DNA from: CAZOWW01 sp964583765
Lineage (GTDB): Bacteria; Actinomycetota; Actinomycetes; Actinomycetales; Kineosporiaceae
Length of the DNA: 64,000 bases
Reading direction: 5' to 3'
Assembly (NCBI GenBank): GCA_964583765.1
Contig: CAZOWW010000001.1
Span: 1-64,000, forward strand
Below are positions 17,126 to 26,030 of the stretch, piece after piece. The first letter of the stretch is position 1. The number at the start of each line of letters is the position of its first letter. Below the pieces are notes generated by a model. It was not told where the DNA came from. It searched no databases and saw nothing but the letters and a program-made list of their open reading frames with translations. Made by a program: the position numbers and the translations under genes.

Positions 17126-18163
17126 ACGCGTGGCTTGGAACCGGGGGTGCCTGTCCGGCTTGGGGCGGCGCATCACGACCCGAGATGTCCCGATAGCGAA
17201 GGAGTCCCTGGTAGGTCGGTGGGTTGCTGAGACCACCCCGACAGACCAGGCACTCCGATGCCAGTCTTGCCTGCCTGCTCGTGGTTGTCATGTCCCTCCC
17301 ACGCCGGGTTGATCGAGTTCACCCAGCCCCAGGAGACCCCCTGCGGGGTGTACCCCTCCTCGACGATCACCGACGCCCAGTGGGGGGTTCTGGAACCACT
17401 CCTGCCCCCACCGGGCAACACCCACGGACGAGGCGGACGCAACGAGAAGCACGACCGCCGCCGGATCCTGGACGCGATCTTCTACCTGGTCCGGGGCGGG
17501 CTCGCCTGGCGAGCCCTGCCCAAGGAGTTCCCGCCGTACCAGACGGTCTACGGGTTCTTCCGCCGCTGGAGCGCTGCCGACATCTGGCGGCACGTCCACG
17601 ACCTGCTGCGCGATCGGGTCCGTGCCCGCCAGGGGCGCGCACCGTTCCCCACCGCCGCGATCATCGACTCGGCCTCGGTCCGCGGGGCCGACACCGTGCC
17701 CGCGGCCACCCGCGGCTACGACGCGGGTAAACGTGTCAACGGCCGTAAACGCCACATCGCGGTGGACACCAGCGGCCTGCTGCTGCTCGTGCTGGTCACC
17801 GTCGCTGGGATCCAGGACCGCGACGGCGGCCTGCGACTGCTGGTGCGCCTACGCGAACAGTCCTCCACCATCACCCGGGTCCGGGCCGACGGCGGCTACG
17901 CAGGGCGGCTGGTCACCTTCGCCCACAAGGTCCTGGCCATGACCGTCCAGATCGTCAAGCGCACCGACGACCTGGCCGGGTTCCACGTCCTGCCCCGCCG
18001 TTGGGTCGTGGAGCGCACCTTGGCCTGGATCAGCAAGCATCGCCGCTGCGTACGGGACTACGAAAGGCTGCCCGAACACCACCAAGCGATGATCTACATC
18101 GCCATGAACACGTCACGACGCCTGGCCCGCACCAACCCCAGGTAGACAGTTCCAAACCACGCT
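17126..18163 (+). mobile_element. IS5-family insertion sequence, intact copy
   Basis: A 1038-bp element bounded by imperfect terminal inverted repeats (left ACGCGTGGCTTGGAAC, right complement AGCGTGGTTTGGAAC). It is flanked by a 4-bp target duplication CTCA at 17122-17125 and 18164-18167. It carries one transposase gene. The right-hand CTCA contains the complement of the GH5 stop codon. A deleted relative lies at 20551-20872 in the opposite orientation. Confidence 0.85.
17348..18145 (+). CDS. IS5-family DDE transposase
   Basis: About 265 residues from GTG 17348 (VYPSSTITDAQWGVLEPLLP, the normal N-terminus of this group). Helix-turn-helix part: RRILDAIFYLVRGGLAWRALPKEFPPYQTVYGFFRRW. DDE catalytic residues sit in AAIIDSASVRG, VRADGGYAG and RRWVVERTLAWISKHRRCVRDYE. 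Uninterrupted, so likely functional. An upstream extension of the frame is open but lacks family similarity. Confidence 0.9.
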   Translation: MYPSSTITDAQWGVLEPLLPPPGNTHGRGGRNEKHDRRRILDAIFYLVRGGLAWRALPKEFPPYQTVYGFFRRWSAADIWRHVHDLLRDRVRARQGRAPFPTAAIIDSASVRGADTVPAATRGYDAGKRVNGRKRHIAVDTSGLLLLVLVTVAGIQDRDGGLRLLVRLREQSSTITRVRADGGYAGRLVTFAHKVLAMTVQIVKRTDDLAGFHVLPRRWVVERTLAWISKHRRCVRDYERLPEHHQAMIYIAMNTSRRLARTNPR

Positions 18164-18164
18164 C

Positions 18165-19682
18165 TCAGAGGCCCCAGCCGTACCTCACACGACTGGCGCC
18201 ACTGCTGTTCCGGATGGTGAGAGTCTGGTTGGTGCCGCTGCCTGACCGTGAGTACATGGAGTAGTGGTCCCAGCTCTTCCCGGACGTGATCTTGCCGCCG
18301 ATGGCCGGCCAGTAGACCGCACCCATGCCGAGGACGCGCTCGCGTTCGGTAACGGCGCGAAGGTACTGGACGAAATTGTCCGTGGCGTATGCGTCGTTGT
18401 AGTTGAGTCCGCTGTCCATCTCGGCACCGTATTCGGTCATGACCGCCCGCGAGGCGCAGCTGCCAAGACGGGTGTCGAAGTCGCTCAGCCACTGGTTGTA
18501 GGTCTTTGTGCCGTAGAAGAACGTGTAGTAGTGATAGGAGAACAGGGTGCCGTTGAAACGGCTGTCGGAGCAGAGGTCCCGCAGGTCCTGGCTGTAGCCG
18601 GTGCCGCCGACGAGGATCCGTTCCCTGGGGACCGATGAATGGGAGCCGATCCACGAGGCGGCGAAGTTCCGCCAGTCCGTCGAACTGTAGCCGTGAGGTT
18701 CGTTCATCGGCTCGAAGTAGACCAGGTTGTTGGAGCCATATGCGGCGACGACCGTGTTCCACATCGTGTTGAAGGCACTTGTATTGGTGACCTTGCCGCC
18801 GGAGGACGCTCCGTCCTCCCAGTAGGTGAGGATGACCTTGAAGCCGAGGCTGGTTGCGGCATCGATCGTGGCGCGGTAGGTGTTCCACCAGCTGGTGCCG
18901 ACGTCCTGGGTGTTGATGGGCAACCGGACGGTGTTGACCCCCATCGATGCCATGCCGGCGTAGATCGCGTTGGCCTTGGCCTTGACGGTGCTGTAGCTGT
19001 CGGAGCTGCTCAGCCCGTCGAGGACGTGGGTGCCGGTCGTGAAGTTGTCACCGAGGCGGGCCCAGTTCATGCCCCGGAACTGCCTGGTGCCCGTACCGGG
19101 CGGGGTCGTGGTGGTGATCGGCCGCGTCGTCGTGGTGGTGGTGACCGGCGTCGTGGTGGTGGTGACCGGCGTCGTGGTGGCGGTGACCGTCGTCGTCGTG
19201 GTGGTGACCGTCGTCGTCGTGGTGGTGATCGTCGGCGAGGTGGTCACACCCCCGGCGGTGCAGCTGACCGTGACCTGACCGGAGTTGCCGCTGGCGATGA
19301 AGCCGAACGAGGTGGACGCACCGGAACCCAGCGCGCCGTTGTACGCCGCGTTCGCCACCGTCACGGTGCCGGAACTGCCGGTGGGCGTTCCGCTCCACAA
19401 CGACTGCAGGGTCGCTCCCGACGGCAGCGTCATCGAGACGGTCCAGCTGGTGATGGCGCCGCTACCGGCCTGGACCGTGACACCGCCCTGGAAGCCGCCC
19501 GCCCACGCGCCCGCCGACACATAGGTGGCCGTGCAGGCGCCCGTCGCCGCGTCCGCCGATGGCGCCGCCAACGCGGCGGCCGCCGCGACGCTCGCCACCG
19601 CCACACCGGCTGCGATCCACTTCCTCGGTCCAGGGCCGGTCCGCCTCTGATCTGCGCGGGGACGTCCTACGAGTTCCGACAT
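18165..19682 (-). CDS. Secreted CBM2-GH5 endoglucanase
   Basis: 505 residues. Signal peptide about 1-46 (KWIAAGVAVASVAAAAALAAPSADA), N-terminal CBM2 about 48-142 between two Cys (GACTATY and VSCTAGG), a Thr-rich linker about 143-199, then a glycoside hydrolase 5 domain about 200-480. Acid/base is Glu328 in NEPHG and nucleophile is Glu417 in TEYGA, both in family position. Predicted endo-beta-1,4-glucanase; mannanase or xylanase activity is not excluded. The ATG at 19682 has GGAGAGG upstream. The last codon abuts the IS: its TGA lies in the CTCA target duplication. A near-consensus promoter and LacI-type operator lie ~260-310 bp upstream. Confidence 0.88.
   Translation of the reverse strand: MSELVGRPRADQRRTGPGPRKWIAAGVAVASVAAAAALAAPSADAATGACTATYVSAGAWAGGFQGGVTVQAGSGAITSWTVSMTLPSGATLQSLWSGTPTGSSGTVTVANAAYNGALGSGASTSFGFIASGNSGQVTVSCTAGGVTTSPTITTTTTTVTTTTTTVTATTTPVTTTTTPVTTTTTTRPITTTTPPGTGTRQFRGMNWARLGDNFTTGTHVLDGLSSSDSYSTVKAKANAIYAGMASMGVNTVRLPINTQDVGTSWWNTYRATIDAATSLGFKVILTYWEDGASSGGKVTNTSAFNTMWNTVVAAYGSNNLVYFEPMNEPHGYSSTDWRNFAASWIGSHSSVPRERILVGGTGYSQDLRDLCSDSRFNGTLFSYHYYTFFYGTKTYNQWLSDFDTRLGSCASRAVMTEYGAEMDSGLNYNDAYATDNFVQYLRAVTERERVLGMGAVYWPAIGGKITSGKSWDHYSMYSRSGSGTNQTLTIRNSSGASRVRYGWGL
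19112..19241. repeat. Thr/Pro minisatellite in the GH5 linker
   Basis: Tandem arrays of ACC/ACG threonine codons punctuated by Pro-Val (PVTTTTT units). The same DNA pattern recurs in the GH9 linker at 46770-47080. On the other strand it reads as Val-rich nonsense. Confidence 0.85.
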
Positions 19683-19941
19683 GCGAATGCCTCTCCGTCT
19701 CGGGAGCTTCCGGATCCTTACTCGGATGCTTACGGATCGTTCACCACGACACTCCGGGGACGGCCCTCGCAGGGCAGCGGACCGCCGTCGGCCCCGCCCG
19801 GCATCCACGCGGATCATGAACTCATGCCTGGGCTGCACCGGTGCCTCCCCGCTCCTCGACGGCCCCGACACCCGGGCGACGCGTGGTGCCGACGCCGACG
19901 GCCGAGCCGGTCCGCCCCGGACGAGCGGACCCGGCACTGCG

Positions 19942-19955
19942 TGTGAACGTTAACA
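19942..19955. promoter_or_regulatory. LacI-family-type operator upstream of GH5
   Basis: TGTGAACGTTAACA: near-perfect 14-bp palindrome with central CG (6 of 7 half-site positions match), the form bound by LacI/CebR-type sugar repressors. It lies just downstream of the -10 of the promoter at 19968-19996, where bound repressor would block initiation. Confidence 0.55.
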
Positions 19956-19967
19956 AGGTGGCTCGTG

Positions 19968-19996
19968 ACTATAGGGAGTCGTCGGGGATCGGTCAA
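19968..19996 (-). promoter_or_regulatory. Sigma70-type promoter of the GH5 gene
   Basis: On the minus strand: -35 TTGACC (19991-19996), 17-nt spacer, -10 TATAGT (19968-19973). Transcription would start near 19961 and give a ~280-nt leader before the GH5 ATG. Confidence 0.6.
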
Positions 19997-20546
19997 CGAG
20001 CCGACACCGGACCCCACCGCGGCGGGCGGGCGCAGGATTTGTCCGCAGACCGCTGCGGGCCCGGCCAGCCCGTGGAACGGCGGCTGGCCTGCGGGTCAGG
20101 CCGTGACCGTGGTGCCGCGCCGGAGGCGGGCCACCCTGACCCAGGGCGCGGGCGTGATGCTACGGCGCGGATGAAAGACCCGCAGACCCGACCGACGCGG
20201 CCAGGGTGAACCGGAAACGGTGGACGACGTCATCGCTGATGTCGCCCCCGAGGAGCTGGTTCAATGGGTGATCGCTCTACGAGAGGCTTCAGCCGAGGCG
20301 ATGAACGAGAGCGAGGATGGAAGCACCTGACCGGCGTTCGTCGGGACGGTCCCAGCGCTTCTGACAGCATCCGGATCTGCCGCGATCACGCCGTCACGGC
20401 CCACGGGCCCCAGTGACGGAGCGCGACATCGCTGTCCAGCGGGAGCGGCTTTGCAGTCGATTCTCGAGCCACTCCTGACGTGCGAGAACGCACACCGACG
20501 GCGGGGGCCGACGCAAGCGCGACGGTAGCAACGCCGGGCAAGGTAC
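19997..20546. other. Region between GH5 promoter and deleted IS copy
   Basis: About 550 bp with no complete gene. Around 20218-20329 (+) a short frame reads ETVDDVIADVAPEELVQWVIALREAS...MNESEDGST and then stops. It looks like the C-terminal remnant of a helical protein I cannot identify. The rest has no recognisable content and looks like degraded accessory DNA. Confidence 0.4.
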
Positions 20547-20550
20547 CTCA

Positions 20551-20872
20551 ACAACGTGGTTTGGAACTGCTCGACGACGACCCAGCGGCGGGCAAGGACC
20601 TGGAACCCGGTCAGGTCGTCGGTGCGCTTGACGATCTGGACGGTCATGTCCAGGACCTTGCGGGCGAAGGTGACCAGCCGACCTGCGTAGCCGCCGTCGG
20701 CCCGGACCCGGGTGATGGTGGAGAACTGTTCGCGGAAGAGCACCAGCAGTCGCAGGCCACCGGTGTCCACCACGATGTGGCGTGTACGGCCGCAACTCCT
20801 TCACCATCCGGACATCTCGGGCCGTAATGCGCCGCCCGAGCCGGACAGCCACCCCCAGTTCCAAACCAGGCG
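20551..20872 (-). mobile_element. 322-bp internally deleted (MITE-like) derivative of the IS5-like element
   Basis: Both ends match the intact copy at 17126-18163 (core TGGTTTGGAAC), and CTCA duplications flank it at 20547-20550 and 20873-20876. Inside, three deletions relative to the intact IS are visible. One removes the 5' two thirds of the transposase, a second joins VDT to GGLRLLV, and a third joins VVE directly to the right end. Only the middle of the transposase (VRADGGYAGRLVTFARKVLDMTVQIVKRTDDL) remains. Non-autonomous. Confidence 0.8.
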
Positions 20873-20873
20873 C

Positions 20874-22295
20874 TCAGAGCCAGTTCATCGGGTTCGTGAA
20901 GTTCCCGTTGACCAGCACCTCGAAGTGCAGGTGACACCCGGTGGAGGCGCCCGTCGTGCCGGAGATGCCGATCAACTCTCCCTGGCTCACCTGGCCACTG
21001 TGCACAATGATCTTCGACAGGTGGTTGTACGTGCTGGCCAGGTCCACCCCGTTCACGATGCCGTGGTCGATGACGATGCGGTTGCCGTCGGCCCCTCCCC
21101 AGCCCGCACTGATCACCTCTCCGGCCGCCGCCGCGTGCACCGGCGTCCCGCAGGGCACCCCGAAGTCGGTGCCGGTGTGCAACTTCCAGATGTGGAAGAT
21201 CGGGTGGAACCTCCTGCCGAACGGGGAGGTGATGGGCCCGTTCGCGGGGTGGATGAAGAACCCGGAATGCGCTCCCCCACCGGAACCCGAGCCCCCGCCG
21301 GAACCCGAGCCCCCGCCCGACCCTGAATCCCCGCCGGAACCGGAGTCCCCGCCGGAACCGGAGCGCGAGGATCCGGAGCTGTGCCGGGACCCGTTCGAGG
21401 CCTGCTTCCGGGCTTGTGCCGCACGCCGGGCCCGCTCGGCGGCGAGCTCCTTGCGGGCCCGTTCCGCGAGCATCGCCCGCAGCTGTTGTTGCTCCTTCTG
21501 CACCTCGTCGAGCCGCTGCTGCTCTGCGGCCTTGCGGGCCTGGATCACGGCCAGCGCCCGGGTCTGGGTGGCGACGAGCTGCGCCACCACGGACGCGGTG
21601 TGCATCGCGGTGGCCTGGGCCGCCGCACGCTGGACCACCGTCCGCGCCGAAGCGGCCTTGAGCTCGGCGATCTGAGCGGTCGCGGCGTCCAACTGGGCCT
21701 GGCGCGCCCGGATCTCGGCCTGCTCGACCCGCAGCCGCTGCAGGGTCGTGGTCTGCACCTGCAGGGCCGTGCTCTCCACGGCCATGCGCTCGGTGAAGTC
21801 GGACGCATCCGTGGCCGAGAGCGCCACCGCCATGGTGCTGATCCCCGAGCCGAGGTAGGCCTGGCGGGCCAGGTCCCCCACCGCGCGCCGGGTCTCCTCC
21901 TCGCTCCGGCGCCGCTCGGCCAGGTCCGAGGCCACCTTGGCCTGTTCCGCCCGTGCCACGGCGAGCTGCTGGGCGAGGTCGTTGTCCTGTTCCCGGGCTG
22001 CCACGAGCGCCACCTGCGCCGCGGCCGCGGCACGACGGGCGCCGACCAGTTGCACCTGGGCCTGGTGCAGTGCGACGACCGCGTCCACGAGGTCCTTCGA
22101 CGCGCCTTCGAGCTGGTCGCGGATGTCCGCCACCTGACGGTCGACTGCCTGCTTCTGCTGGGTGAGCGAGTCCACGGGCGCGACCCGGGCGACGATCGTC
22201 CGCGGGGCGACCCCGACCCCGGCCACCAGGACCGTCAGAGCGGACGCGGCTGCCAGGAACGACGCCCAGGGGCCACGACGACGCACCCGGACCAT
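20874..22295 (-). CDS. Coiled-coil M23 (LytM) peptidase partner of FtsEX
   Basis: 473 residues. Signal segment WASFLAAASALTVLVAGVGVA, then a long coiled coil (~45-330: QKQAVDRQVADIRDQLEGASKDL onward), a Gly/Ser linker made of short repeats, and a C-terminal peptidoglycan endopeptidase domain. Zinc ligands are seen in HTGTDFG and HLHFEV. In other bacteria such proteins are activated by FtsEX through the coiled coil, and this one lies directly behind ftsX. The ATG at 22295 has GGAGG 5 nt upstream; a GTG at 22490 would extend it by 65 residues with no site. The TGA stop lies within the target duplication of the deleted IS. Confidence 0.88.
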   Translation of the reverse strand: MVRVRRRGPWASFLAAASALTVLVAGVGVAPRTIVARVAPVDSLTQQKQAVDRQVADIRDQLEGASKDLVDAVVALHQAQVQLVGARRAAAAAQVALVAAREQDNDLAQQLAVARAEQAKVASDLAERRRSEEETRRAVGDLARQAYLGSGISTMAVALSATDASDFTERMAVESTALQVQTTTLQRLRVEQAEIRARQAQLDAATAQIAELKAASARTVVQRAAAQATAMHTASVVAQLVATQTRALAVIQARKAAEQQRLDEVQKEQQQLRAMLAERARKELAAERARRAAQARKQASNGSRHSSGSSRSGSGGDSGSGGDSGSGGGSGSGGGSGSGGGAHSGFFIHPANGPITSPFGRRFHPIFHIWKLHTGTDFGVPCGTPVHAAAAGEVISAGWGGADGNRIVIDHGIVNGVDLASTYNHLSKIIVHSGQVSQGELIGISGTTGASTGCHLHFEVLVNGNFTNPMNWL

Positions 22296-22508
22296 GTGGA
22301 CCTCCGAACGCCCCCGACGCATCGACCACGGGGCGGGACCGTCCACCGGTCCCACACCAGCGACTCGCCACCCCGCAGCCTGCACGGACGACCGCACGGT
22401 CCGCCGCGGCACCCGGCCGGTCACCACCGAGGCGGCGTGGCCGGCCGGGCCAGGCGCGGGATCATGCGCGGAGAGCTTTTTGTCTCTCACCCTGCGTGAG
22501 AGTCCTGC

Positions 22509-23423
22509 CTACACCTTGAGGTACCGACGCAACGCCACGAAAGAGGACACGCCGGCCAGGGTGAAAGCAATGAGGAACAGGATCGGGCAGATGATCAGAG
22601 CGTCCGAGAACTGCACATAGTTGATGAAGCGGACGGTCCCCTTGAGCCAGCCGAGCACCCCGAACCAGGTCAGGGACAGCAGGATGGCCGATCCGAGCAG
22701 CGCCCCGATCGCCGCGGAGATCATGCTCTCGAGGATGAACGGCAGTTGGATGACGAAGTTGGACGCCCCCACCAGCCTCATGATCGCGGTTTCTCGTCGT
22801 CTCGTGTAGGCGCTCATCCGGATGGTCACACCGACCAGGAGCACCGAGGCCACGAGGATGAAGAGGGCGATCCCCCAGGCGAACCACTTGGCCCCGTTGA
22901 GCAGGGTGAACAGCCGGTCGAGCACCTGGTTCTGATCGGCCACCTGCTCCACCCCCTGACGCCCCTGGAAGAGCTGGGTGACGGCGGTGTACTTCTTCGG
23001 GTCCTTGAGCTTGACCTGGTACGACTCCGGCATCTGGTCCACCGTGACGTTCGAGGACAGGACGTTGTCCTTGATCTGGCGGCGGAACCGGTCGTACGCC
23101 TGCTGCTGGGACTCGTACGTGACGCTCTCGACGTAGGGCTGCAACTGCGGGGAGTGCAGGTCCCCGAGGATCTGGTCCCGTTGGGCCTGGGTGACGGCGC
23201 CGTCCGAGCAGGTGGGGACATCGGAGTCCTTGGTGCACAGAAAGATCGACACCTGCAGGCGGTCGAACCAGTAGTCCTTCATGGTCTCGACCTGGCGCTG
23301 GGTGAGCATGCCCCCGCCGACCAGGGCCAGCGAGACCGCGGTGACGAGGATGACCGAGATCGTGATCGGCAGGTTACGTCGCAGGCCGATCTTGATCTCG
23401 CTGAGGACGAACTCGAACCGCAT
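22509..23423 (-). CDS. ftsX: Cell-division permease FtsX
   Basis: 304 residues with the FtsX topology. A cytoplasmic N-terminus (MRFEFVLSEIKIGLRRN) leads to TM1 (LPITISVILVTAVSLALVGGG), followed by an external loop of ~130 residues containing FLCTKDSDVPTCSDG and the hydrolase-contacting region. Three further helices follow (WGIALFILVASVLLVGVTI; IQLPFILESMISAAIGALLGSAILL; DALIICPILFLIAFTLAGVSSFVAL). The short gap to ftsE (7 nt) holds GAGGTGA overlapping the ftsE stop, so the pair is coupled. Confidence 0.97.
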   Translation of the reverse strand: MRFEFVLSEIKIGLRRNLPITISVILVTAVSLALVGGGMLTQRQVETMKDYWFDRLQVSIFLCTKDSDVPTCSDGAVTQAQRDQILGDLHSPQLQPYVESVTYESQQQAYDRFRRQIKDNVLSSNVTVDQMPESYQVKLKDPKKYTAVTQLFQGRQGVEQVADQNQVLDRLFTLLNGAKWFAWGIALFILVASVLLVGVTIRMSAYTRRRETAIMRLVGASNFVIQLPFILESMISAAIGALLGSAILLSLTWFGVLGWLKGTVRFINYVQFSDALIICPILFLIAFTLAGVSSFVALRRYLKV

Positions 23424-23430
23424 CAGCGCT

Positions 23431-24120
23431 TCACCTCGTGTATCCGTAGACGCCGCGATCCTGGTCGCGGATCATCCGTCCCTCGTCCAGCTCGACGACG
23501 CGCTTGCGCATCTGGTCGACCATCTCGTCGTCGTGCGTGGCCATCACGATCGTGGCGCCCGTCCGGTTGATCCGGTCCAGCAGGCGCATGATCCCCTCAC
23601 TGGTCCCGGGGTCGAGGTTCCCGGTGGGCTCGTCCGCGAGCAGGATGGCGGGCCGGTTCACGAACGCGCGGGCGATCGCCACGCGCTGCTGCTCGCCACC
23701 GGACAGTTCGTGCGGGAAGCGGCGTTCCTTGCCGCTGAGGCCCACGAGGTCGAGGACCTCGGGGACGGTGTGCGCGATCGCGTGCCGCGGCTTGCCGAGC
23801 ACCTGCAGCGCGAAGGCGACGTTCTCGAACACGGTCTTGTTGGGCAGCAGCCGGAAGTCCTGGAAGACCACGCCGATCTTCCGACGCAGGGCCGGCACCT
23901 TCCAGTTGGACAGCCTGCCCACATCCTTGCCCGCGACGTGGACCACCCCGGAGGTGGGCCGGTCCTCGCGGAGCACCAGTCGCAGGCACGTGGACTTGCC
24001 CGAGCCGGAGGCGCCGACGAGGAAGACGAACTCCCCCTTGCCCACCTCCAGGCTGATGTTGTCCAGGGCAGGTCTGCTCGTGCCCGGGTAGACCTTGCTG
24101 ACATTGCTCAACCGGATCAC
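23431..24120 (-). CDS. ftsE: Cell-division ATP-binding protein FtsE
   Basis: 229 residues. Walker A GASGSGKST, Q-loop VFQDFRLLPNKTVFENV, signature LSGGEQQRVAIARA, Walker B ILLADEPTGNLD and H-loop ATHDDEMV are all intact. It drives the FtsX-coupled activation of cell-wall hydrolases at the septum. The GTG at 24120 (VIRLSNVSKVYPG) has GAGGA about 9 nt upstream. The upstream part of the open frame runs into prfB antisense and is not coding. Confidence 0.97.
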   Translation of the reverse strand: MIRLSNVSKVYPGTSRPALDNISLEVGKGEFVFLVGASGSGKSTCLRLVLREDRPTSGVVHVAGKDVGRLSNWKVPALRRKIGVVFQDFRLLPNKTVFENVAFALQVLGKPRHAIAHTVPEVLDLVGLSGKERRFPHELSGGEQQRVAIARAFVNRPAILLADEPTGNLDPGTSEGIMRLLDRINRTGATIVMATHDDEMVDQMRKRVVELDEGRMIRDQDRGVYGYTR

Positions 24121-24341
24121 TACGACTCGTCCTCGGCCAGTCTCGGGAACAGGAAACACCTTGCGTTCACAGGAGCCGCGGAGGGCGGCATCGTGCACTC
24201 TGGCCGTGTTCGAGTCTAGGCACCCGCGCCAGCCCGGATATCCCGCCGCGCCCGCTCCCCGACACGGACCCTCGACCCCGACCGTCCGGCGCCGCCCTGT
24301 CGGCAGCCCGGCAGGCCGGTCGGCAGCCCGGTGAGGTCTCC

Positions 24342-25457
24342 TCAGTCCGCCGACCGGTCGCCCTGGCGGCGCCAGCGGATCCCCGACTCGAGGAACGCAT
24401 CGATGTCGCCGTCGAAGACCGCGACCGGGTTGCCCACCTCGTACTCGGTCCGCAGGTCCTTGACCATCTGGTACGGATGCAGCACGTACGAGCGCATCTG
24501 GTTGCCCCAGCTCGAACCGCCGTCCCCCTTGAGCGCGTCGAGCTTGGCCTGCCGCTCCTGGCGGGCCCGTTCGAGCAGCTTGGCCTGCAGCACGCGCATC
24601 GCGGACGCCTTGTTCTGCAGCTGGGACTTCTCGTTCTGGCAGGTGACCACGATGCCGGTCGGCAGGTGCGTGATCCGCACGGCGGAGTCCGTGGTGTTCA
24701 CGCTCTGCCCACCAGGACCGGTGGACCGGTAGACGTCCACGCGCATGTCGTTCTCGGGGATGTCGATGTGGTCCGTCTCCGCGACGACAGGCAGCACCTC
24801 GACCCCGGCGAAGGAGGTCTGGCGGCGTCCCTGGTTGTCGAAGGGGCTGATCCGCACGAGTCGGTGCGTCCCCTGCTCCACCGAGAGCGTGCCGTAGGCG
24901 TAGGGCGCGGAGATCTTGAACGTGGCCGACTTGATGCCGGCCTCCTCCGCGTAGGAGGTGTCGTAGACCTCGGTCTTGTAGTTGTGCCGCTCGGCCCAGC
25001 GCAGGTACATGCGCAGGAGCATCTCGGCGAAGTCCGCGGCGTCCACCCCGCCGGCCTCCGACCGGATCGTCACCAGGGCCTCCCGGGCGTCGTACTCCCC
25101 GGACAGCAGGGTGCGCACCTCCAGCTCGCCGAGCGCCGAGCGGACCGACACCAGCTCCTGCTCGGCCTCGAGCAGGGTGTCGGCGTCGTCCTCGCCCTGG
25201 GCCAGCTCGACCAGCACCTCCAGGTCGTCCAGCTGCGAGGACATGCGTTCCAGGCGTTCCAGCTCGGCCTGCAGGTGCGAGAGTCGGCTGGTCACCGCCT
25301 GGGCACGGTCGGCGTCGTTCCACAGATCGGGCGCGGACGCCTCCTCGGACAGTTCGGTTATGCGCGCACGCAGTGCTTCGACGTCGCTCACCTGCAGGAT
25401 CGACGTCAGGGTCTGGCGCAGCTCACGGAGTTCCGCCGGGAAATCGACAACCGCCAC
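24342..25457 (-). CDS. prfB: Peptide chain release factor 2
   Basis: 371 residues. The peptidyl-hydrolysis motif GGQ lies in STGPGGQSVNTTDS, and the stop-codon-reading tripeptide SPF in VRISPFDNQGRRQTS. The N-terminus VAVVDFPAELRELRQTL aligns with Streptomyces RF2 and sets the GTG start at 25457. The frame is continuous: there is no in-frame TGA or programmed +1 frameshift of the E. coli type. A TATTCT eight nt before the GTG could be a -10 of a near-leaderless transcript. It lies upstream of ftsE-ftsX, the usual actinobacterial order. Confidence 0.96.
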   Translation of the reverse strand: MAVVDFPAELRELRQTLTSILQVSDVEALRARITELSEEASAPDLWNDADRAQAVTSRLSHLQAELERLERMSSQLDDLEVLVELAQGEDDADTLLEAEQELVSVRSALGELEVRTLLSGEYDAREALVTIRSEAGGVDAADFAEMLLRMYLRWAERHNYKTEVYDTSYAEEAGIKSATFKISAPYAYGTLSVEQGTHRLVRISPFDNQGRRQTSFAGVEVLPVVAETDHIDIPENDMRVDVYRSTGPGGQSVNTTDSAVRITHLPTGIVVTCQNEKSQLQNKASAMRVLQAKLLERARQERQAKLDALKGDGGSSWGNQMRSYVLHPYQMVKDLRTEYEVGNPVAVFDGDIDAFLESGIRWRRQGDRSAD

Positions 25458-25585
25458 AACCGGCGAGAATACGCGAGACCAGGCGGTGCGTCGCGCAGCG
25501 GTCACCGCCCGACGTCGGATGCACCTCCAGGTGACGGTCAGCGTGCCGGGAGGGATCTCCCAGGAATACCCGCCATCCTGAGTCC

Positions 25586-25864
25586 ATGCAGGAAGACGAA
25601 GCACAGGCGGTGGTCCAGGAACTCCGGGCCCGGGGGGTCATCGCCTCGGTCGCCCGCCCGGCCTCCTTCCGGTTCGGGGTGCGAGTGCCCCTGGGCGACG
25701 GGCGCGAGGCGCTGTGGGACGTGGACGGCGCGGCCGGGCTCGAGGCCCAGGTGATGCGGGACGGCACCCTGGTGGGCTTCGTGCCCCGGATCGAGGGCTC
25801 GGAGGACTTCGGCGTGGCCGAGACCGCCCGCACGATCGCCGCCGCCGACTACGGCCCCGTCTGA
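25586..25864 (+). CDS. Small conserved-type protein, function unknown
   Basis: 92 residues, acidic, no signal or membrane segment: MQEDEAQAVVQELRARGVIASVARPASFRFGVRVPLGDGREALWDVDGAAGLEAQV. It reads like a compact alpha-beta domain. Strong third-position GC and a balanced composition support coding. I do not recognise the family. Confidence 0.6.
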   Translation: MQEDEAQAVVQELRARGVIASVARPASFRFGVRVPLGDGREALWDVDGAAGLEAQVMRDGTLVGFVPRIEGSEDFGVAETARTIAAADYGPV

Positions 25865-26030
25865 CCGGCTGGTACTCCGGACCGTCCGGCAGCCCGAAGC
25901 CGGACCTCCGGACCGCCCGATCGCCGAACTCCGGCGAACCGGTGCACACGTCCGCCACGCCAGACACTTTCCGTAGTTGATTGATCGCGCCTTGTTGCAT
26001 GCGGGGCGCCCGAGGCCTAGACATGGCCTC

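Noticed and set aside
25300..25457. Programmed frameshift in prfB
   Set aside because: Frame is continuous from GTG 25457; there is no in-frame TGA at the usual position.
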